A stretch of DNA of 12,343 nucleotides from Paracoccaceae bacterium (GTDB taxonomy: Bacteria > Pseudomonadota > Alphaproteobacteria > Rhodobacterales > Rhodobacteraceae). The translations under genes and the position numbers were made by a program. Positions 7,483-12,343 of this stretch are shown piece after piece; position 1 is the first letter of the stretch, and each line of letters begins with the position of its first letter. The stretch spans positions 1 through 12,343 of the forward strand of contig JALQUQ010000050.1 in assembly GCA_023263735.1 (NCBI GenBank), in the 5' to 3' direction. The notes under the pieces were generated by a model that worked only from the letters and a program-made list of their open reading frames with translations, ran no database searches and was not told the origin of the DNA.

Positions 7483-8106
7483 ATGAGCGCCAACGATCCC
7501 AAATCCATCATTCGCGTGGCCCGTGAAAACGGCACCGAGGCCCATATCGAGCCGATCAATCTGGCCGAGCGGGTCCGGTCCCTGCGCAAGGCGCGCGGGT
7601 GGACCTTGGAACAGGCCGCCGTTCAGGCCGGTCTGGCGCGCTCGACCCTGTCCAAGATCGAAAACGGGCAGATGAGCCCGACCTATGAGGCGTTGAAAAA
7701 GCTGGCCGAAGGGCTGTCGATCTCGGTGCCGCAGCTTTTTACGCCGCCCAGTCGCCCGCAGGTTTCGGGGCGCATCGCGGTCACGCGGAGCGGCGAGGGG
7801 CAGTCGCATGCGACCTCGACCTATGAACATGAATTGCTGGCGGGCAGTCTGACGAAAAAGCAGATGCTGCCCTATCGCGCCCGCATCCGCGCAAGGCGGA
7901 TCGAAGAATTCGAAGGCTGGGTGCGCCACGACGGCGAGGAATTCCTGTACGTGCTGACGGGGGTTGTTCGGCTGTTCACCGAATTTTACGAGCCTGTCGA
8001 TCTGCGGCGCGGCGATACGGCCTATTATGATGCCAGCATGGGCCACAATGTGGTCAGCCTATCAGAGGATGATGCAACCATTCTGTGGGTGACCTCTTTG
8101 GCCTAA
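7483..8106 (+). CDS. XRE-family transcriptional regulator with C-terminal cupin domain
   Basis: A 207-residue DNA-binding regulator with an N-terminal HTH_3/Cro-C1 domain at about residues 27-86 (LAERVRSLRKARGWTLEQAA, then the recognition part LARSTLSKIENGQMSPTYEAL). It has a C-terminal cupin_2 domain at about 128-205 with H149, E152/E153 and H188 in the metal/ligand-pocket motifs (HDGEEFLYVLTG and GDTAYYDASMGHN). Regulators of this build usually sense a small ligand and control neighbouring catabolic or transport genes. It is divergent from the acyl-CoA ligase/FrnE/MFS unit and is the obvious candidate regulator of it. The ATG at 7483 is the only reasonable start, yet no Shine-Dalgarno precedes it and a GATAAT box lies 9 bases upstream, so the mRNA may be leaderless or nearly so. 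The gene is followed after 26 bases by a strong terminator. Confidence 0.92.
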   Translation: MSANDPKSIIRVARENGTEAHIEPINLAERVRSLRKARGWTLEQAAVQAGLARSTLSKIENGQMSPTYEALKKLAEGLSISVPQLFTPPSRPQVSGRIAVTRSGEGQSHATSTYEHELLAGSLTKKQMLPYRARIRARRIEEFEGWVRHDGEEFLYVLTGVVRLFTEFYEPVDLRRGDTAYYDASMGHNVVSLSEDDATILWVTSLA

Positions 8107-8132
8107 GGCGGTCAAAAGCCCGACCCAATGCG

Positions 8133-8161
8133 AAAAGGCCACCCACATCGGGTGGCCTTTT
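8133..8161. terminator. Bidirectional rho-independent terminator
   Basis: AAAAGGCCACCC (8133-8144) and GGGTGGCCTTTT (8150-8161) form a perfect 12-bp inverted repeat around a 5-base loop. On both strands the GC-rich stem ends in a run of four T. It lies 26 bases after the XRE-cupin stop and about 49 bases downstream of the convergent entericidin-like gene, so it can end transcription from both sides. Confidence 0.9.
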
Positions 8162-8209
8162 GCGATTCAAGGTCCGCCGGGGCAAACCCGACGGGCCAAA
8201 GATGCCGTC

Positions 8210-8332
8210 TTAGTTGAACCAGCCGGAAACGCGGTTCGCCCCGCCGGAAATGTCACGGCCGACGCCCTCGACCGTGGCGCAACCTGCGAGTCCCAAGGTT
8301 AGAAGTACCAAAAGTGCTGTCAGTTTTGTCAT
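8210..8332 (-). CDS. Small entericidin-like lipoprotein (40 aa)
   Basis: A 40-residue lipoprotein precursor. The charged start MTKLTA leads into a hydrophobic stretch ending in the lipobox LAGC at residues 15-18, so signal peptidase II would cleave before C18 and leave a 23-residue lipidated peptide. The mature part, ATVEGVGRDISGGANRVSGW, matches the pattern of the entericidin A/B family (C-x-T-V-x-G-V-G-x-D), which are small envelope lipoproteins related to the EcnAB antidote/toxin pair. Ala follows the Cys, so outer-membrane sorting is expected. It starts 27 bases after the stop of the YejA-like gene on the same strand, preceded by only a weak AGGC, and ends before the bidirectional terminator. 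Only one such peptide is visible, not a pair. A toxin role is not supported; many alphaproteobacteria carry solitary copies. Confidence 0.85.
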   Translation of the reverse strand: MTKLTALLVLLTLGLAGCATVEGVGRDISGGANRVSGWFN

Positions 8333-8359
8333 GGTTCTGCCTGTGAGTTGCCGTTTGGC

Positions 8360-10186
8360 TTATTCTTCGTACCACCAAACTTCGGGCTGGAAGCCCAACC
8401 AATCCCCGTAAAGCGGCAGGTGCGAAGGATATTTCAGTTCCTTGCGATGCGCCAGACGGGAGATGGGCGAATACCACAGCGGAATGACATATCGGCCACT
8501 GGTCAAAACCCGGTCCAAGGCTTGGGTCGCGGCAATGAATTCCGACTGGTCGGTCGAGGAGAGCAGCGTCGAGATCATCGCCTCGGCCGCCGGAGAGTTC
8601 ATGCCCATCCAGTTGCGGGTTCCGGGCTCGGTCACGCCGGCCGATCCCCAATAGAGCATCTGCTCATTTCCGGGCGACAGCGACAACGACCGGATGTAAT
8701 GGGTCATGTCAAAATTGTAGGTGTTGGTCCGTTCCTTGTACTGGGCGTCATCCACCGTTTGAACGCGCGCCTCGATCCCCAGACGTTTGAGGGATTCGAC
8801 ATAGATGTCGGCGGCAGAAATCATGTCATGGGCGCCGTTCACCAACAGGATCTCAAAGGTGAAGGGTTCTCCGGCCGCGTTTTTCAGAACGCCGTCCTGC
8901 ACCGTCCATCCGGCCTCTTCCAGCAATCCGGCTGCCGTGCGGATCGCGGCCCGGTTCGCCTCGGTTCCATCGCCCTTGGGAACGGCATAGCCCTCCAGCG
9001 CGCCGGGGAGGAGTTGATCCTTGAACGGGGTCAAAAGCTCCAGCACACGGCCCTCGGCCGGGGCGGCGGGGATCATCCCCAAGGGAGAATTCCCGAAGTA
9101 GGATTGAATGCGCGGATTGACCGATCCGTTCAGCGTCTGGTTGACCAGTTCAAAGTTGAAGGCGGTGATCAACGCCTCGCGCACCCGCCAATCGGCAAAG
9201 ATCGGTTTGCGGGTGTTCATCACAAAGCCTTCGATCCCCGAGGGCCGTTGATGCGGGATTTCGGATTTGACGATGGTGCCATCCTTGACCTCGGCCCAGT
9301 CATAGACCGTGTCCCATTTGGCCGGGTTGGTTTCGCGCCAACTGGTCACAAGACCGCCCTTGAACGCCTCGAACACCACCCCGCCATCGCCGAAATATTC
9401 ATAGCGCACTTCGTCGATGTTGTGCTGGCCGCGGTTGATCGGCAGATCCTTGCCCCACCAATCGGGGTTCTTTTTGTAGCTGACGAATTTGCCCACCTCG
9501 AATTTGTCGACCAGATAGGGGCCCGATCCAACGGGAACCTCAAGCGAGCTTTCGTCAAAGGCTTTCCCCTCCCATTGCTTTTTCTGCAGGATGGGGCGCA
9601 GACCAAGGATCAGGGGCAGCTCTCGGTCGACGGTGTTGAAGGTGAATTTGAGGCTGCGATCGCCGGTCTTTTCCATCGTCGCGATCTTTTTCCACGCGCC
9701 GTGATAGCGCGGGTTGCCCAGCGTTCCGAGCGTTTCAAACGACCACATCACATCCTCGACGGTGACGGGCGATCCATCCGAGAATCGGGCACCTTCACGC
9801 AAGGTAAATTCTACGTAGGTCCGGCCCGGATCGGTGTCGATCGATTCGGCCAAGAGCCCGTACAAGGCAAAGGGTTCGTCGTAGTTTCTGCCCATCAGAG
9901 TTTCGACGACCATGCCCGAAAGACCGGCCGGAGCGCGGCCTTTGACGATGAAGGGGTTCATCGAGTCAAAGCCGCCTGATTCGCCAAAAACGATCTTTCC
10001 GCCCTTGGGAGCATCGGGATTGACCTGCGGAAACGACACAAAATCCGGGGGAAGGGCTGGCGCCCCATACATAGCTATGCCATGGGCCGGTTCCGCCTTT
10101 GCAGTTGACAAAATCAACGGTGAAGCTATCGCAGCCGCGGCGATCGCCCCGAATGCCGCGAAATTGAGCAAAAACTTGGTTTTCAT
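8360..10186 (-). CDS. YejA-like extracellular peptide-binding protein of an ABC transporter (SBP_bac_5)
   Basis: Periplasmic substrate-binding protein of the oligopeptide/microcin C type, 608 residues. A signal peptide spans about residues 1-31 (basic MKTK, an Ala-rich hydrophobic core, cleavage after AKA). No lipobox cysteine is present, so the protein should be soluble in the periplasm. The mature N-terminus AHGIAMYGAPALPPDF...VNPDAPKGG is the pattern seen in YejA. The SBP_bac_5 core follows, with GRTYVEFTLREGARFSDGSPVTVEDV and VGSGPYLVDKFEVGKFVSYKKNPDWWGK. ATG 10186 is preceded by GGGGAG about ten bases upstream. No permease or ATPase gene (yejBEF) lies next to it: the next gene on this strand encodes the entericidin-like peptide, followed by a terminator. 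It therefore either borrows a transporter encoded elsewhere or is an orphan. The peptide ligand is unknown. Confidence 0.9.
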   Translation of the reverse strand: MKTKFLLNFAAFGAIAAAAIASPLILSTAKAEPAHGIAMYGAPALPPDFVSFPQVNPDAPKGGKIVFGESGGFDSMNPFIVKGRAPAGLSGMVVETLMGRNYDEPFALYGLLAESIDTDPGRTYVEFTLREGARFSDGSPVTVEDVMWSFETLGTLGNPRYHGAWKKIATMEKTGDRSLKFTFNTVDRELPLILGLRPILQKKQWEGKAFDESSLEVPVGSGPYLVDKFEVGKFVSYKKNPDWWGKDLPINRGQHNIDEVRYEYFGDGGVVFEAFKGGLVTSWRETNPAKWDTVYDWAEVKDGTIVKSEIPHQRPSGIEGFVMNTRKPIFADWRVREALITAFNFELVNQTLNGSVNPRIQSYFGNSPLGMIPAAPAEGRVLELLTPFKDQLLPGALEGYAVPKGDGTEANRAAIRTAAGLLEEAGWTVQDGVLKNAAGEPFTFEILLVNGAHDMISAADIYVESLKRLGIEARVQTVDDAQYKERTNTYNFDMTHYIRSLSLSPGNEQMLYWGSAGVTEPGTRNWMGMNSPAAEAMISTLLSSTDQSEFIAATQALDRVLTSGRYVIPLWYSPISRLAHRKELKYPSHLPLYGDWLGFQPEVWWYEE

Positions 10187-10225
10187 TCTGGCAAAACTCC
10201 CCTGTGCCCCAATTCGTCTGACCCG

Positions 10226-10254
10226 AGCCTAAGGGGGCTTTCCAAAGTTTTCAA
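10226..10254 (-). promoter_or_regulatory. Candidate sigma-70 promoter for the YejA-like gene
   Basis: Read on the - strand, TTGAAA (10254-10249) lies 17 bases upstream of TAGGCT (10231-10226). The -35 is a good match and the -10 is mediocre (T, A and final T conserved). Transcription would start about 10217-10220, leaving a leader of about 30 bases before ATG 10186. The -35 overlaps the palindrome at 10244-10259. Confidence 0.45.
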
Positions 10255-10259
10255 ACTTT
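10244..10259. promoter_or_regulatory. Perfect palindrome, candidate operator between divergent promoters
   Basis: AAAGTTT-TC-AAACTTT is a perfect 7-bp inverted repeat with a 2-base centre, AT-rich inside a GC-rich genome. It overlaps the -35 of the candidate YejA-gene promoter and ends four bases before the -35 of the candidate small-RNA promoter, so one bound protein could affect both. Being AT-rich and without a T-run past a GC stem, it is not a terminator. Confidence 0.4.
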
Positions 10260-10263
10260 TAAC

Positions 10264-10292
10264 TTGGACTCTTCAGACGGAGGGAGTATAAC
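10264..10292 (+). promoter_or_regulatory. Candidate sigma-70 promoter of the predicted small RNA
   Basis: TTGGAC at 10264-10269 and TATAAC at 10287-10292 are separated by exactly 17 bases. This is the best promoter-like pair I see in the window. The expected start is about 10298-10300, most likely the A at 10299. There is no protein start within the following 75 bases before a strong terminator. Confidence 0.6.
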
Positions 10293-10298
10293 AACCTC

Positions 10299-10374
10299 AC
10301 TGCTCGATAGGTTTCTTGCCTGTATGAAACCTGCCTCAACGACTGGACGCCGGCTTCGTGCCGGCGTTTTTTTT
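10299..10374 (+). ncRNA. Predicted small RNA (about 76 nt) with 5' hairpin and terminator; alternatively a bdhA leader/attenuator
   Basis: The segment starts at a well-spaced promoter and ends in a strong intrinsic terminator, with no ORF on the + strand between them. The predicted transcript has a 7-bp 5' hairpin (AGGTTTC 10309-10315 with GAAACCT 10326-10332, loop of 10), a single-stranded linker at about 10333-10346, and the terminator hairpin with eight U. Such a U-rich tail is what Hfq-dependent small RNAs carry. I do not recognise a named family. The other reading is a 5' leader of bdhA (start at 10453), where the terminator would act as an attenuator. I found no upstream segment able to compete for the terminator stem, so a free-standing small RNA seems more likely. 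Inferred from sequence only. Confidence 0.55.
10347..10374 (+). terminator. Strong rho-independent terminator upstream of bdhA
   Basis: ACGCCGGC (10347-10354) pairs with GCCGGCGT (10360-10367) across a TTCGT loop and runs into eight T (10367-10374). On the + strand no protein-coding gene lies directly before it, since the YejA-like gene is transcribed the other way. It must therefore end a short non-coding transcript. It does not work on the - strand, where no T-run follows the stem. Confidence 0.85.
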
Positions 10375-10452
10375 GGCCGTTATGCGCTTGTCCTGCGTGT
10401 ATTTTGCACTTGCAGCATGTAAGTTCGGCGAAAATCACCAAGGAGTTGCAGG
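10375..10452 (+). promoter_or_regulatory. bdhA upstream region with TGC-rich motif and ribosome-binding site
   Basis: AAGGAG at 10440-10445, seven bases before ATG 10453, is a strong Shine-Dalgarno. A TGC-rich stretch TTTTGCACTTGCAGCATG lies at 10402-10419. PhaR, the polyhydroxybutyrate regulator of Rhodobacterales, is known to prefer TGC-rich sites, so this could be a regulatory site, but the match is loose. I see no convincing -35/-10 pair here. Confidence 0.35.
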
Positions 10453-11226
10453 ATGAGCCTGAAGGGAAAACTGGCGGTTATCACCGGGTCAAACAGTGGA
10501 ATCGGTCTGGGCGCAGCCCGCGAATTGGCGCGTGCCGGGGCCGATGTGGTGTTGAACAGCTTTACCGACCGTGAAGAAGATCACGCTCTCGCGAGCGGTC
10601 TGGCCGCCGAATTTGGCATCTCGGCGCGCTACATCGCGGCCGATATGTCCAAGGGTGACGATTGCCGGGCTTTGATCGAAAAGGCAGGCGGCTGCGATAT
10701 TCTGGTGAACAATGCCGGGATTCAGCATGTGGCCACGATCGAGGATTTTCCGGTTGAGAAGTGGAATGCCATTCTGGCGATCAACCTCTCTTCGGCCTTT
10801 CACACCACCGCCGCCGCGCTGCCGGGCATGAAGGCCAAGGGGTGGGGGCGGATCGTCAACATCGCCTCGGCGCATGGGTTGACCGCCTCGCCCTACAAGT
10901 CGGCCTATGTGGCGGCCAAGCATGGTGTTGTGGGCCTGACCAAGGTGACGGCGCTGGAAGTGGCCGGGCAGGGGATCACCGCGAATGCGATCTGCCCCGG
11001 ATATGTGCTGACGCCCTTGGTCGAGGCGCAGATCCCCGATCAGATGAAGGCCCATGACATGGACCGCGAAACGGTGATCCGCGAGGTCATGCTGCTCCGT
11101 CAGCCCAGCCGCCAGTTTGCCACGGTGGAACAGATCGGCGGCACGGCGGTCTATCTGTGCTCGGACGCGGCCGCTCAGGTGACCGGCACCACGATTTCGG
11201 TCGATGGGGGCTGGACGGCGCTGTAA
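10453..11226 (+). CDS. bdhA: D-3-hydroxybutyrate dehydrogenase (short-chain dehydrogenase)
   Basis: NAD-dependent interconversion of (R)-3-hydroxybutyrate and acetoacetate, a cytoplasmic step of polyhydroxybutyrate and ketone-body metabolism. The 257-residue classical SDR has the nucleotide loop TGSNSGIG at 11-18, NNAG at 86-89, and the catalytic set N111, S139, Y152 and K156. The residues known to hold the hydroxybutyrate carboxylate in the Pseudomonas enzyme (Q94, H144, K152, Q196, W257) line up here as Q91, H141, K149, Q193 and W254, a constant offset of three. This supports the specific assignment over a generic SDR. The C-terminus ISVDGGWTAL is typical. The start has an AAGGAG ribosome-binding site. 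The kinase gene begins 20 bases downstream, so the genes may be cotranscribed with psuG. Confidence 0.9.
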   Translation: MSLKGKLAVITGSNSGIGLGAARELARAGADVVLNSFTDREEDHALASGLAAEFGISARYIAADMSKGDDCRALIEKAGGCDILVNNAGIQHVATIEDFPVEKWNAILAINLSSAFHTTAAALPGMKAKGWGRIVNIASAHGLTASPYKSAYVAAKHGVVGLTKVTALEVAGQGITANAICPGYVLTPLVEAQIPDQMKAHDMDRETVIREVMLLRQPSRQFATVEQIGGTAVYLCSDAAAQVTGTTISVDGGWTAL

Positions 11227-11246
11227 CGGCGCGCAATGTAAGAGCC

Positions 11247-12134
11247 ATGACGGATATTTTGTGCATAGGCTCGGTCCTTTGGGATGTGATCGGTCGGTCA
11301 TCGGCCAGCATGCGCGCGGGGTCTGATGTGCCCGGGCGCATCACCCGCCTTCCTGGGGGGGTGGCGATGAATATCGCCATGACCTTGGCGCGGTTTGGGC
11401 TGCGGCCGGGGTTGCTGACCGCGATTGGCCGGGACGGCGAAGGCGATGAGCTGATCGCCGCCTGCGCCCATCTGGGGTTGGACTGTTCCATGGTCTATCG
11501 ATCAGAGGATTTGCCGACCGACCGCTACATGGCGATCGAAGGGGCGAATGGTCTGATCGCCGCGATTGCCGATGCGCATTCGCTGGAGCAAGCCGGAGAC
11601 AAGATCTTGCGGCCGTTGGAAGACGGGCGATTGGGGTCGGCAGAGCGGCCCTATGCGGGGCAAATCGCGCTGGATGGCAATCTGACCGAGCATCTTTTGG
11701 GCAAGATCGCCCGATCCGATCTGTTTCGCGCGGCAGATTTGCGGGTGGCACCGGCAAGTCCGGGCAAGGCAGAGCGGTTGATCCCGCTTTTGGCCCATCA
11801 AGGCGCGACGCTTTATGTCAATCTGGAAGAGGCGCGGCTGATTTCCAAGACGGACGCCGACACGGCGGACAAAGCGGCCCAAGCCCTGCTGGATCGCGGC
11901 GCGGCGCGTGTGCTGGTGACCGACGGCGGTCATATGGCCGCCGAAGGGACAGCGGGACAGGGGGTGATCACCGGCCAACCGCCACAGGTGCTGGTGACCC
12001 GTGTGACAGGGGCTGGCGATACCTTTATGGCCGCCCATATTGTTTCGGAACGCCGCGGGGCTACCCGCGAACAGGCGTTGCAGGCCGCATTGTTGGCCGC
12101 CGCCGATTATGTATCAGGAGATATCGGGACGTGA
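11247..12134 (+). CDS. psuK: PfkB-family carbohydrate kinase, probable pseudouridine kinase
   Basis: Ribokinase-like sugar/nucleoside kinase of 295 residues. Its PfkB signatures are [17 protein letters not shown] near 35-51, the NLEE metal/phosphate motif at 192-195, and TGAGDTF at 254-260 with D258 as catalytic base. The assignment to pseudouridine kinase (pseudouridine plus ATP to pseudouridine 5'-phosphate) rests on context: the stop overlaps the psuG start by four bases (GTGA, 12131-12134), and PsuG uses exactly that product. Family membership alone would not separate it from ribokinase or another nucleoside kinase. I chose ATG 11247 because the protein then begins directly with the first beta strand ([16 protein letters not shown]); the frame runs open further upstream inside bdhA. 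The ribosome-binding site is weak (TAAGAG). Confidence 0.85.
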   Translation: MTDILCIGSVLWDVIGRSSASMRAGSDVPGRITRLPGGVAMNIAMTLARFGLRPGLLTAIGRDGEGDELIAACAHLGLDCSMVYRSEDLPTDRYMAIEGANGLIAAIADAHSLEQAGDKILRPLEDGRLGSAERPYAGQIALDGNLTEHLLGKIARSDLFRAADLRVAPASPGKAERLIPLLAHQGATLYVNLEEARLISKTDADTADKAAQALLDRGAARVLVTDGGHMAAEGTAGQGVITGQPPQVLVTRVTGAGDTFMAAHIVSERRGATREQALQAALLAAADYVSGDIGT

Positions 12135-12343
12135 CCGATTTGCCCATTCGTTATTCGACCGAGGTTGCCAAGGCCCGCGCGGCAGGGGGCGCCATCGTCG
12201 CGCTGGAATCGACCATCATCACCCATGGCATGCCGTTTCCCGAGAACGTCGAGACTGCAAAACGGGTCGAGGCCGCGATCCGTGAGGCTGGCGCCGTCCC
12301 TGCTACAATCGCGGTGCTCCAGGGCCAGATGCATGTCGGCCTG
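12131..12343 (+). CDS. psuG: Pseudouridine-5'-phosphate glycosidase, N-terminal part (3' end outside window)
   Basis: PsuG splits the C-C glycosidic bond of pseudouridine 5'-phosphate to uracil and ribose 5-phosphate (reversible in vitro). Seventy-one codons are visible before the window ends. The diagnostic N-terminal stretch [20 protein letters not shown] is at residues 24-43, with E26 corresponding to the conserved active-site glutamate of the family, followed by [18 protein letters not shown]. The start is the GTG overlapping the kinase stop (GTGA). This tight coupling makes the kinase-glycosidase pair a pseudouridine breakdown unit. The 3' truncation is only the window edge and shows no sign of a pseudogene. 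Confidence 0.94.
   Translation, partial: MTDLPIRYSTEVAKARAAGGAIVALESTIITHGMPFPENVETAKRVEAAIREAGAVPATIAVLQGQMHVGL

Noticed and set aside
8210..8332. Reading the entericidin-like gene as a toxin-antidote system
   Set aside because: Only one peptide is present and there is no partner gene; the family similarity does not show toxicity.
8348..9979. Long + strand open frame (543 codons) opposite the YejA-like gene
   Set aside because: It lies antisense to a gene with clear signal peptide and SBP_bac_5 motifs. It is rich in His, Gly, Arg and Gln and shows no recognisable domain, as expected for the mirror frame of GC-biased codons.
10259..10441. Short - strand ORF over the predicted small RNA
   Set aside because: It runs through the terminator hairpin, has no ribosome-binding site and gives a Lys/His/Cys-rich peptide without family features.
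10489..11301. - strand open frame (270 codons) opposite bdhA
   Set aside because: Antisense to an SDR with complete catalytic and substrate-binding residues; no recognisable protein features.
1..12343. Mobile elements, CRISPR arrays, tRNA/rRNA genes, phage or defence islands
   Set aside because: No transposase, integrase, regularly spaced repeats, tRNA-like cloverleaf or defence-type domains were seen on either strand; all genes have ordinary housekeeping or metabolic assignments.

Overview
This GC-rich window looks like chromosomal DNA of an alphaproteobacterium of the Rhodobacterales/Rhodobacteraceae type. The evidence is G/C-heavy third codon positions, the trkA-trkH-hfq-hflX order, a short-tailed Hfq, and protein sequences that read like that group. 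The assignment is an inference; no ribosomal or phylogenetic marker was searched. I see no mobile element, CRISPR array, tRNA or rRNA, and no defence or secondary-metabolite cluster.

Layout. (1) 1-4028, + strand: the 3' half of trkA, then trkH (stop and start overlap by one base), a 141-base gap with a weak promoter, hfq and hflX. This covers potassium uptake followed by RNA chaperone and ribosome-associated GTPase functions. (2) 4013-7417, - strand: a tightly packed three-gene unit of acyl-CoA synthetase-like enzyme, DsbA/FrnE-family protein and Bcr/CflA-like MFS exporter. Its 3' end overlaps the 3' end of hflX. A divergent XRE-cupin regulator (7483-8106, +) shares a 65-base promoter region with it. 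(3) 8133-8161: a perfect 12-bp inverted repeat that can terminate transcription from both sides. (4) 8210-10186, - strand: a 40-residue entericidin-like lipoprotein gene and, upstream of it, a YejA-type peptide-binding protein gene. (5) 10187-10452: an intergenic region with a back-to-back promoter pair, a perfect palindrome between them, and a promoter-plus-terminator unit predicting a small RNA of about 76 nt. (6) 10453-12343, + strand: D-3-hydroxybutyrate dehydrogenase, a PfkB sugar kinase (probable pseudouridine kinase), and the start of pseudouridine-5'-phosphate glycosidase, which runs off the window.

How the genes work together. TrkA/TrkH form a K+ uptake system. Hfq and HflX are probably cotranscribed. 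The acyl-CoA ligase/FrnE/MFS trio is probably one pathway under the XRE-cupin regulator, but its substrate cannot be read from sequence. The kinase and PsuG form a pseudouridine breakdown pair. The bdhA gene ahead of them handles the (R)-3-hydroxybutyrate/acetoacetate step of PHB or ketone-body metabolism.

Points most worth a second look are the predicted small RNA at 10299-10374 and its shared palindrome, the ATA/CTG start problem of hflX, the acyl-CoA ligase with Met in place of the usual P-loop Lys, and the 40-residue entericidin-like gene.
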